Shown here in pieces: positions 25,370 through 38,335 of a stretch of 64,000 bases of DNA. Every line of letters starts with the position of its first letter. Within the stretch, counting starts at the first letter, position 1. The notes under the pieces were generated by a model. That model was not told the origin of the DNA, did no database searches, and saw only the letters and a list, made by a program, of their open reading frames with translations. A program made the translations under genes and the position numbers. The stretch covers positions 5,729,722 to 5,793,721 of the forward strand of contig NW_023998417.1 of the NCBI RefSeq assembly GCF_014805625.2, written 5' to 3'. This DNA is from Glossina fuscipes. Taxonomy: Eukaryota; Arthropoda; Insecta; Diptera; Glossinidae.

Positions 25370-28136
25370 ATGGCTACGGAATCATCAGTTACTTTAGTAA
25401 ATCATGATATCTCCGTTGTAGATTATTCAAAAATTCGTACTAATGAATCATCGGCAAGCGATTTGGATAGTCCGGTGCACTCTTGCAATGAAATTGTATC
25501 CGGTGCACGTAGCGATGAAGATGACGATATTTTCGATGAAGTTAAAATGATTTTAAGGAAACGACGTGCTTGGGATCATGCCGATGCATTAAGTGCTAAT
25601 GATTTAGATTTGCTAGGAGATGATGATGTTTTGGCAGAGGATGAAGATGAGGCTGGATGCCCTTTACCATCGACACCGGAAGACACTCAACTAATTGAAG
25701 CCGAGGTAAATAAAAATAAAAATGTTATTGTACAGTTCACACACTTAGCCCCATAGCATTAGAAAATGTATACATATGCATACATATATATATATATATA
25801 TATCTATATGTATTCATGTAGCTCATTGCACTTGGTTACAAAATTTTCATTAGCATTAATAGCCTTTAAAGTACTTTACGGTGTTGTTAAGAAAAACACA
25901 AACCACTTTCAGTCGAAAACTTTTTGCTTTCACTAAAATTAGAAATATATATATATATGGAAAACGTGACAATTAATGGTAAGCCAACATGTGCTTGATA
26001 TACAATAACGTTGCTCGTGGTAAATGTTAAGAACAAAATCGTTAATAGAATGTAAATAGCATTTTCACGTGTTTCAACAACGCTTAAAAAAAAAATCAAT
26101 TTAAATGTAATTTGTGTCTTAGCAAAAATTATTTATATTCTTTACATGTTCTTCTTCTTTCTTATATCTAGATGACAGAAGTTCTAAAGGCTGGTGTCCT
26201 TTCCGATGAAATTGACTTAGGAGCTTTGGCTCACAATGCTGCCGAACAAGCCGAGGAATTTGTACGCAAGGTACGGTGGTGAGAATTTCTGTTTTTCCCT
26301 ATTTTTATACCCACCACCGAAATGGATGGGATTATATTCGGATTATGTCGTTCCGTCTCTATTACCTAGAAATCCATATTGTATGCCCTATCAAGTTTAT
26401 TTATATGCCTTGAAGTATGTCTTGTTGATAAATATATTAAATATAATCATAATTTTGTCTGTTAGCTGTTGTTCGGACTCGCGTAGTCTTGTGATATGTA
26501 ATTTAAAAGCTAAAACTTCGTATCTATATTCCTCGTCGAAGGTTAAAGATCAATTGTTTCACAAAAATTAAGAAATTGCAAACTGATAGCGAGGCCCTCT
26601 AAGGTTCACTTTAAAAAAATGCTTTGAGTGGCCAACAGATATGCTATCAAGCAACAATTAATGGAAAAAATTGATGTAAAAACGTAGCACTGCATACATA
26701 TACGCGTATACAGCAAGTTTCAAAATAAGCGCGATTTGCTTCACAAAAAGAATGGCATAATAAAGATAAAGCTGAACAAAAAAAAAAAATGTTAAATATT
26801 GTTATCACACACCTATAGTAGATATCGATTTAATATTTGATACAAATATTTACTAGGGTGCAAAATACAATCAAGTAACAAGCCAAAAATCAAGACAACA
26901 TCTGTTGGTGGGTATCCAATGTTCATTTCAAGGCGCGTTTCTAATTTATATGAAAACTCGTACATTTTTTTTGTTATATAATTTTTTGTTTGATTTCGAT
27001 TTTTGCATTTAAAGGTTTGGGAGGCGAGTTGGAAGGTTTGTCATTACAAAAATTTACCTAAATGGCTGCAGGATAATGATTTTCTTCATCGTGGCCATCG
27101 TCCACCATTGCCTTCGTTTACCGCCTGTTTTAAATCGATTTTCCGTTTACACACGGAAACTGGAAATATATGGACGCATTTATTGGGCTGCGTAGCCTTT
27201 ATAGGTGTGGCTGCATATTTTTTATCACGACCCTCAGTAGAAGTACAAGTTCAGGAAAAAATTATATTTGGTGCCTTCTTTGCTGGGGCCATTATTTGTT
27301 TGGGTTTTTCATTCGCTTTTCATACGGTCAGTTGTCATTCAGTGGAGATTGGAAGACTGTTTTCTAAGTATGAGCAATCCATTCGATAATTAATTATTGT
27401 ATTATAAATATTTTTAATTGATTTTTTTTATTTATTTATTTATTTTTTTTTTTTTTGATCACAGATTAGATTATTGCGGTATCGCTTTACTTATAATGGG
27501 TTCCTTTGTTCCATGGCTTTACTATGGATTCTATTGTCATTATCAGCCTAAAGTCATATATTTATCGGTAGTTTCCGTATTGGGTTGTTTATCCATCATT
27601 GTTTCATTATGGGATAAGTTTTCGGAGCCAACTTTACGTCCTTTAAGAGCTGGGGTTTTCATGAGTTTCGGCCTCTCCGGTGTTATACCAGCAATTCATT
27701 ACGGCTATATGGAAGGATGGTTCAGTCAGATAAGTCAGACAAGCCTGGGATGGCTAGCTTTAATGGGTGAGTGCTACATATTCATGTAATCGAAAATCAT
27801 AATAATATTTTTATGCTTATTAAGGCCTTTTATACATATCGGGAGCTTTACTATATGCTTTGCGAGTCCCAGAAAGATGGTTCCCTGGAAAATTTGATAT
27901 ATGGGTCAGTTTTTATGAATTTTTCTTTTCCTTTTTTTTTTTTTTGCTAAATCTTTACAAAAAAAGATTTTGTTCATGTATTCATTCTTTCAATCCAACA
28001 GTTTCAATCGCATCAATTATTTCATATATTAGTGATTGCTGCTGCCTTCGTACACTATCACGGCATATCGGAAATGGCTATGTATCGCGTTACTGTGGGT
28101 GAGTGCAGAGTACCCCACGAACCCATTACTTTCTAA
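25370..28136 (+). CDS. AdipoR: Adiponectin receptor (PAQR family)
   Basis: Seven-transmembrane PAQR receptor of the plasma membrane, with its N-terminus inside; the family is linked to ceramidase activity and to lipid and insulin-producing-cell signalling in flies. Six coding exons: 25370-25705, 26172-26270, 27015-27367, 27465-27766, 27825-27904 and 28002-28136, giving 434 residues. All junctions are GT/AG and keep frame. Residues 1-112 are an acidic, low-conservation tail; from about 146 (VWEASWKVCHYKNLPKWLQ) the sequence is nearly identical to what I remember of Drosophila AdipoR. The zinc-binding histidines are visible: His248 in SFAFHTVSCHS, and His394 and His398 in FQSHQLFH. The C-terminus is CRVPHEPITF. 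The start ATG is the first in frame after an acceptor at 25284. Intron 2 carries a dispersed repeat. Confidence 0.97.
26302..26480 (+). mobile_element. Dispersed repeat fragment in AdipoR intron 2
   Basis: Begins TTTATACCCACCACCGAAAT, followed by GGATGGGATTATATTCGGAT and GTCGTTCCGTCT. This TATACCCACCACC plus GGTATATTC-type plus TCGTTCCGT order is a common end of fly non-autonomous dispersed elements. It lies about 30 bp after the donor of the second coding exon, so it has not blocked splicing. Confidence 0.5.
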
Positions 28137-29514
28137 ACGAAACTCTTGGCAGTCTACAAATGATTTTTTATTTTTTAATACCACTTTGCTTAAAAAAAAC
28201 AACAACATCATTAATGGCTGCATATGTATGCACGCGAACACATACGTGTTACGTTGGTTTTTTTGAACATCAAACACGACGAAAAAAAAGAGAAACACGC
28301 TTAGCGAAAGACTATACAAAACAGCATAAATTTACAAAATATAAAAAAAAAATTATTAATTAAAATGAAATGAGATGAAAATCAAATGTAATGTATTTGA
28401 GAACAAAAAAGAAAGTTTTTATTTCTTCTTATTACTCAGAAAAAAATAAAAATAAGCAAACCTTATAAAGCTTAATGAATTATAGTTGAAATTGAAATTT
28501 AAAGAAAAGAACAACAAATTTTAATTTAATTTATTTCATATATTAGTAATGTTATCCCCTGAATATTCTCTTGTGGTTTATTTAATATATATATATATTT
28601 TTTTTTTTTAAGAAAATATTTATAAAATTAGTTCGTCCAAAACTAGTTATTTAAAGAAAAAAGCACACTCAACTCAAATATATATGTTTTTTTATTTTTA
28701 ATTTTCTATATTAATGTTTATCATTCCATTAACTGTTTGGTAATAAAGGCTTTTTTTCTTCCTTCATACATATGTTCTTCGTTTAAGTAGTTGATAGTTT
28801 TAAAAAAAAAAAGTCTTTTATTGTTTACCCTTACGATACCTTAGCTGTCGTTTACATTTAACATGAATATGTCATTCTTAGCCGCAAATTAATGCAAATC
28901 AATCTATAAACTATATAAAATAAATTCATATAAGTATTAAAAAGACAAAACTATATACAAATTCGAAATCAATTTGCGTAATCAAATCATTAAATATATC
29001 ACACTCACGATTACTACAATACATAACAATAAAATGAATAGAACGGCAAAATAAAAGGAATGTGTTTTTTTTTTTTGTTGATTAATTTAAAATTAAAATT
29101 AAAAAGAAAAAGAAAAACCCCTAACAGATGACGATATAAACAACACTTGATATAGGCAGTCAGCCCGCCTGTCAGTCTCTCGCCAGTAAATGTAGACGCA
29201 TCAATGAAAAGGTTTGTGGAGTAAAAAAAAAAAGAAGAAAAGATGATACTAATGTCTTGACAACCGAGACGGGACTTTTAGATATTCATTTTGATGAACA
29301 TCCAACAGTCAACCGAGCTTTGAATAAGTTTTCATAATCCCCTGATATTTCCGAAATAAATACCTTTTGCAAAATATCTTTTTACTCATCACAATTTCAA
29401 TAAAGTTCTAAAAACATTTTTGGAAAAATTTTCAAAAATGTTGATAAATTTGGAAAGCTTCACAAAAGTTTTTAAAAATAATTTTTAAATTTTATTTTTG
29501 TTCTACGTAAATAG

Positions 29515-29665
29515 ACGAAGAATCGAACTAAGTATGTTTGTCACTAAGCGAATATTCAAATCATTGTGTTTGTGTAGGTAAGAACCAAGCTAGAGTTCAC
29601 GGGTTTCAAATCTCAAGTACCGTAGACTTTTCTTTGGTCGTAGCTATAGTAACTGCTCAGTCGGA
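29515..29665 (+). mobile_element. tRNA-like SINE fragment, second type, copy 1
   Basis: A B-box-like GGGTTTCAAATCTC at about 29605 is followed some 30 bp later by TTGGTCGTAGCTATAGT, which recurs almost unchanged at 38294. The stretch before it aligns loosely with the other copy (GTAAGAACCAAGCTAGAG versus ATAAGAATCGCAACTAAC). It is probably a decayed tRNA-derived SINE. It directly abuts the repeat at 29676. Confidence 0.45.
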
Positions 29666-29675
29666 ATAACCGTGT

Positions 29676-29890
29676 GGGCATTGTAGACGTATCCTTGGAA
29701 AAGTTCGAGTCACGTTTAAATGCTTTTGCAAATTTGTAGGCGATATTTCATTTTCGCTAATGGGAAAATGTTTATCACAAATATTATCCAGTTGCGCAAA
29801 CAGACAGATGGACACATGCATTCCGAATTTGAAACTTTATGGTCTTTTTGAAGTTTGTTTTTAGGTCGTATTAAGGTATTGAAAAAAGAA
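29676..29890 (+). mobile_element. Dispersed non-coding repeat, copy B
   Basis: Homologous to 22921-23185 along its length (TCCTTGGAAAAGTT, GAGTCACG, TTTTCGCTAATGGGAAAATG, ACAGACAGATGGACACATGC, CCGAATTTGAAAC, AAGGTATTGAAAAAAG). Copies A and B differ at many positions, so they are old. The core AGACAGATGGACA is of the GTCY/GRAC type. Confidence 0.65.
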
Positions 29891-30059
29891 AATTAATTTT
29901 TAATAGGTTATAATATTGGGTAGGCGTAGTCAAGTTTTTCATTTTTGCACAGTTACTTATAAAATATGCCTTTAATTTTTTGTACATTTATCTGCCATAG
30001 TTTATAAGTAATAGGAGGAGTTCTCCGTTTATATATTACTGTGGGAGCGTCCTCCGACC

Positions 30060-30260
30060 GATTTTGCTTATTTTTAATACCAACCAGCCTGCAAGATCTT
30101 GCAATGTGTTTGCCAAATTTAAAGTCGATAGCATCATTTTTGCGGTGGGGATTTTCACAGCAGACATTACACAGACGAACAGACAGACGTGCTTAAATCG
30201 TTTTAGAATTTGATGCTCATCACGAATATATATATTTTGTGGGGTTTCTGTTGCTAGCTT
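30060..30260 (+). mobile_element. Dispersed non-coding repeat, copy C
   Basis: Contains TTTGCCAAATTTAAAGTCGATAGC, a GGGGATTTTCACAG motif, a core ACAGACGAACAGACAGACGT, and GATGCTCATCACGAATATAT plus ATTTTGTGGGGTTTC. This series is a well-known pattern in fly repeats of the GACGGACA type. A partial relative lies at about 42610-42705 (AAGTTAAAGTCAATAACACC). Confidence 0.55.
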
Positions 30261-30581
30261 CTGGGCGTTGCGAACGTTTTACCAAAATGAATGGCATTTT
30301 TCGGTGATGGGCATAGTTGATTGTGATGTGGTGTAATTGATTTTTGGTTTTCTTCTATTTTAAGGAAAAAAAGGTTATTTCACTATATACATATATCGAA
30401 TTTTGAGAAACTTAGAGTACATTTTGTTGTGCTTACAAGAAATCAAGCAATAGCTTTTTTATATAGTATTGTTCGGTGGGTATTTAAAATTCGCTTTAAA
30501 CCGTATATGTATGTATGTTATGTACGTATATTATAGTTAATAAAGAAAAGGAAAAATATACGGAAGACATTAAATATGCGA

Positions 30582-30612
<31 letters not shown>

Positions 30613-32285
30613 ATTTTAGTTTGTTTTTCTTTTCCAAAAACTATGCCAAATATTATTATCGATGGATAAGAAAAAAACAAAAAAAAAACAATTTTTTTTT
30701 AAATTTTATATGCGTTTATTAACGAACGTTATAAACAAATTTAATAACGTGAGACTTTAGGTCCAGTAATGTAGCAAAGGTCAAATCGTTATTTGATTTG
30801 AATTAAGAAATTAATAGCAACACACCAATGGCAATAATATAGTAAATGATTATAAAAAAATATCAATTTTATACTTTGCTACGCTGCTCATTAGGATACA
30901 ATTTAATGTCTCATTCAAAAGTTTCAATTGAATTAAATATTGTATAAATACATAAATGTATTTAATGCATTATTTAAAATTGTTATGCTCTTTAGCAAAA
31001 GAAAATAACCTTCTCTGAAGGTTGAGGTTCTTCTTTAATAATTTGAATATAAATATATTTTAATGTTATGGTCAAGGTTTTCAATTTCTAATATATATAT
31101 ATTTTTTTCTTTTTCCTTTGTTTCTTTTTCTTTCTTTGCTTTCATATTTTTTTTTACTGTTGTGTGTTATGTCATTTCAAGCAGCTGTTTGTCTGGTTAT
31201 TGACTGTTTCGTTATATTCATAGCTCTTCTTTTCTTTTTTTTTTTTTAAACGGGTGAATACCACAGATCCATTAGTAAGATTAATGGATACATTCGATTG
31301 TATACACATTCAACGCGAATCTATTTTAACAAACTTATAATCAATATTCAAGTGTATTGCCTAAACCGATAAGGATATGGAGTGAAGCTACGAACAGATA
31401 AAAGCATATTTCCATCTGGAAAGGAATATGTTTGGATTTTCTCTAGCTTTGAAAGATTGAAGATAATACGATATTTTGCCGGTTGTAAAAAAAAATGTAC
31501 GCTCTGTGGGTATCAGTGCATCTATTGCAATTTGAACTATAATGACGAAGCAATCTGAACTATGAGAAGAAACTGAAATCTAAGAGAGCTGGAAAAAAAC
31601 TAGACCAAGGAATTGTATTAGTTTTCGCCTTCAAACCACATGTCTTGAGGGCAAAGCTAAACTCGAAACGTTTATCACAACAGATAGTTGATCGATAGTA
31701 AAAGTTATCCGAAACTTTTTAAATTCAATTAATAAAGTAAGGAACGTTGCTGCCAGTTGCGGACATAAAATTAATATTATTTTCGATATCGAGCGGCACG
31801 TTTAATTGCGGACAGTACAATAATGAAAAATACTTTAGAAAAAAAATTACAGAGAAAATTGTCGGAAGAAGCACTACACCATCCACATTACTTCCCTGTT
31901 AAGAATAAAATACTTGCAAGAGATTGCCTTAATACCGCTATTGCGTAATGCGATACCGTAATGAATTCTTCAGGATTCTACTCCTCCAGTGTTCAATTGT
32001 GAAGAAGATGAATGGCCAAGCCTTTCGTCTACGAATGTGTTGAAAGCACCTGGAAAACTTGAAATGAGAAAAACATTCAACTTTTTTTTGGAATGATTAC
32101 AACAACCAGCTAGCCTACCGCTTCATAAAGAAACGAGCTAATGGAAATAGTTGCTAGTGCATATTCTGCTTTTCGACCTAGAATTTATTTCCGTGGTCTA
32201 AATAAATAATAATATTAATAATAAAAGTTTTAGAACAAGCTCTCCCGTATCCAACGCCATCCGGTTTACTTTATTAATATTAAAT

Positions 32286-33197
32286 AAAAACAAGTAAGAT
32301 CGTTGTCAGTCAGGCAAGGCGGTCGTTTAGATACCCCACACCGCACACATTAAAAATAATTATTATAATTTTATGCAAATGCATAATGCTTTCCATGAAA
32401 GCCCTCATTTTGGAGGATACTCAAGGTTCAAACTTAATTTTGCTTGTCATCGATTTTTCTATCATTTAGGTGCTTCCGTCAAAACAATCCATAAACTAGG
32501 TTTTGTCGCAATAGAAGGGTTTGCTTTCATCGGATCCCTTATATATGGTGCGGTCTAAAAAAGAGATCTATGTGATCCAAATTCTCTTTACTTGATTTGC
32601 TAAGGATAAATTTTTTATAATAAAATATTAAAAACTAGATCAAAAAATAGATCTACGTGATCCAAATTCGCGTAAGGTTAACGTTTATATCAAATTATTA
32701 TTATGAACGAATTTTCACCAAGAATTTCTGGAAAATAGGTACTTTAATCAAATAAGGGGACTCAGTTGGTAAGTGATTCGAACAGCTACCACAACCAATG
32801 CAAAGTTTTCACACCAAATTAGAATCCCGAAATGATATTACTAAGCGATATTCGCCGCGAAATTTTAAAAATTATAATATTTTTTCTTATAATGACTTAG
32901 CAAAATAAGTCGTTATATGAGAAATGATTGAAATAGTGAACCGATCCGCAACATTTTCAATAGTGTAAAGAACTCATGAGTGCATTTGATTTCATTAAAA
33001 TATCGCGAAAATTTGCAGCTTGAAAATTGAATACAAGAACACATGGTCAGGCGGACAGGCGGACATACAGATCGACAAGCTTGCAGATGCAAGAAATTAT
33101 TCTGAATCTATCGATTTAATAAAAGTTGGGTCTATCTGAAGACCTTCTGGGTTTTACCAATCTTCCCGCAGGAACTTAAGATAAGCAGAGTATAATG
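32286..33197 (+). mobile_element. Near full-length dispersed non-autonomous element
   Basis: Starts with the head AAAAACAAGTAAG at about 32287, carries a core GGTCAGGCGGACAGGCGGAC at about 33045, and ends with GCAGAGTATAATG at 33185-33197. Head, core and tail in the same order are what I would expect of a complete copy of the family of which other pieces occur in the window. Length is about 0.9 kb. It has no open frame of note, so it would depend on enzymes encoded elsewhere. It could be a Helentron-like or other non-autonomous DNA element; terminal structure is not resolved. Confidence 0.5.
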
Positions 33198-34095
33198 ATA
33201 TATAGACAAATTTTAAATAATATTTCGATACTGACTAAATTTTAAGATAGATAGATGCGTTTATGTTGCATTGCGTTGCAAAGAAGGTTTGCTGTTTGAA
33301 AACTCTAATTGAATCTGTTATTGTGTAAAGCAAAATCAATGAACTTTGAAACGTCTTTATGCATTTATTTCTAAGGATTTTGAACCGAAAAAAGCTTTAA
33401 TGTTTTTTTTAAAAAAATTATTTACAAAATTATATTGATATTTATGTTAAGAAATATATTTAATGGAATATATTTTTTTTTTTTTTTATAATAAAATTCG
33501 ATCGCATTGATATTGATTTTCAAAACAAATGAAAGAAAATAAAAAAAAGGTAACATAATAAATGTAACATATTCGAGTATACATGATCTACTATTACGTT
33601 TCTTTTAGAAGAATTTATTATTCTTTTGAAATTATATTAATTCAGTTGTATTCGAAACTGTGGTGTGTGTGTGTTCTATGAATGCATTATTTGAATAAAA
33701 AATTATTGCAACTAACATGTGAACTTTACTGAGAATCGAATTAAAAATCGATCAGTAAATCACTTTTGTACATAAGCCTACAATTTACACACACAACTGT
33801 TTAGCAAGCATTTTATAGCTTGAATATTAGGATTTTGAATATTAGGCGCGTTAAGCAAGTTAGTAGTAAAAGGAAAATGAGCATCGATGTGAAATCTTTT
33901 GTTTTGTTGCTTTGTAACTGACAGAAGAGAGAAAAACTCGCAATCGAATTGTGAATTGAAGTTTTATCCGCTTTTAGAGAAAATATAATTTAATAAAAGC
34001 TTTAACACTTATTTATTTGAAATGGCCAGCAAAGAGAGTCACAACTGCTTGAATCGAATTATTTTGAAAAATTTGATTAATGAAAGTTATTATTA

Positions 34096-34200
34096 GCATT
34101 ATTATTATTATTATTACTACAATTAATTTAGCCAGAGATATAAATTCCAAGACAAAAGTTCTAAAGCACTAAAGCTATGGGATTTAATCAACACTTTCAA
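34096..34200 (-). mobile_element. tRNA-derived SINE, truncated copy
   Basis: On the plus strand an ATT array is followed by AATTTAGCCAGAGATATAAA, then a body with AAGCACTAAAGCTATGGGAT. This matches the 3' half of the SINE at 57001-57201 read in the same orientation. The tRNA-like head is missing or too diverged to see. Confidence 0.6.
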
Positions 34201-36206
34201 AGACTGATTGGAAAAGTCAACATTTCAAGTAGATTCCCCATGCGAAACACACACATACACTCTTAAAACCTGAACCTAAGCAACGCTGCAGTAAGTAAGA
34301 ATGTAGTGTTCTAAGAATGCCCGGGACACGGGCATTGGACCAAAACGTATATGTGAGACATAATAGTTAATTATTATATATTTATTCATAGTATCCCAGC
34401 CTTACTAAGTACATACATATAAGTGTATTCTTATATTTATATTTCTGCAGAACGTTATCTTAGAGCTTTAACAGCTCAACACGTGATTGCTTTTAATTCG
34501 TGTAATGAAACTATTTTTTTCCCGAAACTTTTTTGAAGGAACTTCGCTGCTGTTACAGATATTTCTTGATTGACTTTTTAAAGATTTCGTAGGTTTCTTG
34601 TCAAATATTTATGTGTCATTTGGCTCAACAGCAAGAAATTTGTTAGATGCACTTGTGGTAACCTTGAAGTTGTATCAAATTTTAGACGGATACCCACTAT
34701 AGCCTTTAAATGATTAGAAAATGTTCGCTTCCTTCTCAAAATTTGATGTGAATCACGTCCGTAATTTACCGTAAGGTGAGAGTGACATATGGTATTTTTT
34801 TCGCCAAAACCTCTTCTGGGCACTCTTCTGTTTTCCTGTCTTAGGTCGATTAGGAATTTTTACACACTTCCTGTATATACTTTCTGACTGTAACAAATGC
34901 AATGACTCAATGAGTATATATTCATCCTTGACAATTGAGTATAAAAATAAACAAAATCTGAGCCATCTCGGGCATCAAAACATTCATCATTTATGATCAA
35001 AAAAAAAAATGAATTAAAAGAACAGGTACAGCGATCGTCTATTTTAAGTTAACAAACAATATATTAAGCCGCACTTAAACACACATATACATATACTGTT
35101 CAAGTACTTCTTACATAAAACAGTATATCCGTTGTGTACGTACGCGCAAGGGAGACTTGAGCTGAGATAGCAGCAGCAGAATTGAAAGCGAAACTTAATT
35201 ATTTTCAAAACGTCTCTGCGACTATTGGTTGTGCTGTTGTTTTGGGTGCTGATTGACAGAGCAATTGTTGTTGCTGTTGCCTTTGACAAGATCGTATGAA
35301 GTAAACTGAATAGAAGAGTTATACCTTTAATACCAGCAAAGTTAGTCTGTTATCAAAGCGCCGAGCAATTGGAAGTGTTTTTAAAATTTCACGCTCACAA
35401 TTTCATAAAATTCCATATTAGTGCAAAGGTAAATTTAAAATTTTTAAGAGAAAAAAAACGACGAAATTAAATTAAAAGAAGGCATTGTTTTAAAAGTCGT
35501 CAAAAGGAGAAAAAAAAAAAAGAAAAAAAAAATACTTCGCCTTTTTATGAGTACAGAAAAGAACACCTAATAAATATTTTTGATTGCTTTGCTATAATAT
35601 TTCAAAATAAATAAGGTAAGAAAAAAAAAAGAAAAAAATGAAATCAATAAATAAATTTTCATTGCTTTTATGAAATAATTTTTGTTTATTTTCAAAATTA
35701 TTAACAAAAAAAATCAATCAATGAGGCTTTAATTTGCTCTTTCCTATCACTTGAACAACCTTCACCAATGCGTTCGTTTATAGAGTCAGCGCAGTCTTGT
35801 CAATACAATACTTATCATTTGTTTAAACTTTTAGCAAATTTTTGGAGATCTTATGATTTCCTATACCATAAATATTAAAAAAAAAAAAATAAAAAAAAAT
35901 AATAATAATAATAAATGTTAAGAAAACAATAAAATATCACACACTAACGGCAAACGTAAATAATACGAGCAGAAGCAGCAGCATTATCTACTGAATATAT
36001 TAAAATTTCTTCGGTATTTTCTATATGCAAATGAAATTAAATATGAAAAAAAATTTTGGAGAAATAAATTTTTATTCCAAGGACATGATATCTTCTCATT
36101 TTATATAATATTATCATTGTTTACATCAAGAAATATTTAAGAGAAATTCATTCATTCATATGTGTATTCAGCTTCCTTTACCGGTTTGTTCACATAATTT
36201 AAAATG

Positions 36207-36597
36207 AAACAAGTAAGAAAATTATATTCGCTCGAATTCGCCGAATATCTTCTATACCTTGCATAACCTTATGAGTTATGAGTAATAAGTGAAATGCTTA
36301 CTGAACGTTGTACTATGGAAGCGACCTTTCATCGACTTAGACCATTTTCAATATCAACTCGTGTGCTTACAGCAATTTCCAAAGCTTTTGCTGAACACTC
36401 AATTTTTGCCAATACAGGCAACTATAAACGGACAACCAAGAAAGACGGACAGACAAGTATGCATAGATGGATTCAAAATTTGATAGTGGTCAACAATACC
36501 AGTGCACTGTATAGAACCTGGGAAACTTCCTTCCGGATATTGTCAACGTTTTGATATAGTGAACATATCTTCATTCTTCGGTGGTGTGTATAACAAT
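36207..36597 (+). mobile_element. Short copy of ACAAGTAAG-type dispersed element
   Basis: Head AAACAAGTAAGAAAATTATA at 36207, core AAGACGGACAGACAAGTATG near 36440, tail CTTCGGTGGTGTGTATAACA near 36577. The plan matches the longer copy at 32286 but the body is only about 390 bp, so it is internally deleted or a subfamily. Two overlapping open frames over it are chance. Confidence 0.5.
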
Positions 36598-38221
36598 GTC
36601 ATCTGAACTATTATTGTAATGTACGTTAATAATTTGCCTTTCTTTGGTTTAAATTTAAAAGGAAATAATTATATTAAATTTATTATTTCGTTTGTAATAC
36701 ACGCTCGCAGTAGAAACCCTATAAAATACAAACGCTTCACCGCATCATCCTTGGACGAATTCTTCATATTGTTGGGTCGGTGTTGTTGTACTCCTAATGA
36801 TCCTCCGTAAAATGTCTTTAGTTACTTGAGGTTAAGGTAGATAGTCTTACCTATGCTGCATTTAATACTGCAAAATGCTGACCCCAAGCAGGCGACCAAG
36901 ATCGTGTGAAATATAATTCCACTATTCTTGATGATCATAACCTCTTGAGTTGACTTAAGCAAATCAAATTTCTTTCTAAAAATAGGGAGAATCGAACAAC
37001 AAAGGCTATATGTATTTTTAAATTTTTGTGTCTCCTGTTATGTAAAAAGCAATTATTTAATGTCACTTTCTTTCCTCAATGTTGCCGGTAGCTACAGCTT
37101 TAGGTTGTTTGATTACGACCGCCTTAATAACGCCTACAATTCAATTAAAAAAATAAGTTTTTGAGCTATAGAGCCCTATGTCAGTTTAGCGAATTTAATA
37201 TCCATTTCTGCTAACTATTCTTTTTCCAGCAACCGATCGACTACAGCTATCTATGATACATCAAGTCCCATGCATGTGCTTTTTAACAAAGTTTTTTACA
37301 TTTTTTCTTACTTCGGAAAGTCTGCACAGCACACAGATTTAAAAAAAAACATCTTGACTAATTTTCGGTTGTTTTTTGACTAAAAATACATACAAAATAC
37401 TTACTGCAAATAACGCGCAACCAAACTTCGACTATGTATATATGTATCCCGTTTTCTTACTTGATTATCTTGATTTCATTAGACTCATTATGCTTTTCAC
37501 CTTATTTTGGTGGTGTCTTCAGTTAACGACACGCAAGTGTAGATTCGGCATTCATTCATATATTCATTATAGTACATATATACGAGATTTTATAAATGCC
37601 TACAATTAATAGTAATTGACATTGTTTTAATTTTATTTCTCGAGCACATGATTGTGTAACGAGTTTTACATACTATAAAGACAAGATATCTGGGAGCATT
37701 CAAAGATTTCTTTTTTTTTCGATAATCAAGTCAGTTACGTAAAGTCCCAAGCAGATTGTTAAAATTCTTTTCAAGGTCACTGATTCATTGCGTAGTTCAT
37801 AGTTGAAGAGAAAATTCAGCTTTTCTTAATTTCTAGTAACTATATATTACGATAAGAGCAGGGAAAAAATGGTCGGCCCATCCAATCAATAGGAGCAATA
37901 GAAACTGGAGCTGTAGAAAGTCAAACGCTAATTTTCTTCTCCTTTAATATAAATAATAATAAAAACATAAAGCAGTTACAGCGTACGGGTATTTTTTTTG
38001 CTTACGGAACTCTTCTTATCAGACTCATCTGATCATGGACCAGTCAGAATAAATGCTCATTTTTCATTTGTATGATTATGATATATGATTAAACTTTAGC
38101 CTTAAAGATCAGGATGGTAGCTAATGGTGCTTGCAGCCTTTTAGAGAAAGTTCTGCTGGAATTGGTATCATTTGTAAATGTGAAGGTTAGCTAAAGAGTT
38201 GTTAGCTATCGAGATTGACTT

Positions 38222-38335
38222 GGGCGATCGCATAGTCGAATAGATAAGAATCGCAACTAACCGGTTCAAACTTCAGAGCGTTTTGACCACACTTGGTCGT
38301 AGCTATAGTGAATGCTTAGTCTTAGGTAAAGGCAT
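38222..38335 (+). mobile_element. tRNA-like SINE fragment, second type, copy 2
   Basis: Reads GGGCGATCGCATAGTCGAAT, AGATAAGAATCGCAACTAAC, then CGGTTCAAACTTC, resembling a tRNA-type promoter (A-box-like then a B-box-like GGTTCAAAC). It continues into CTTGGTCGTAGCTATAGTGA, shared with the copy at 29515. The A-to-B spacing is short for a tRNA, so the head is degraded or rearranged. Confidence 0.45.

Noticed and set aside
31600..32220. Possible relic of a retroelement coding region
   Set aside because: Some stretches look codon-like when frames are shifted, but I could not identify any reverse transcriptase, integrase or gag motif.
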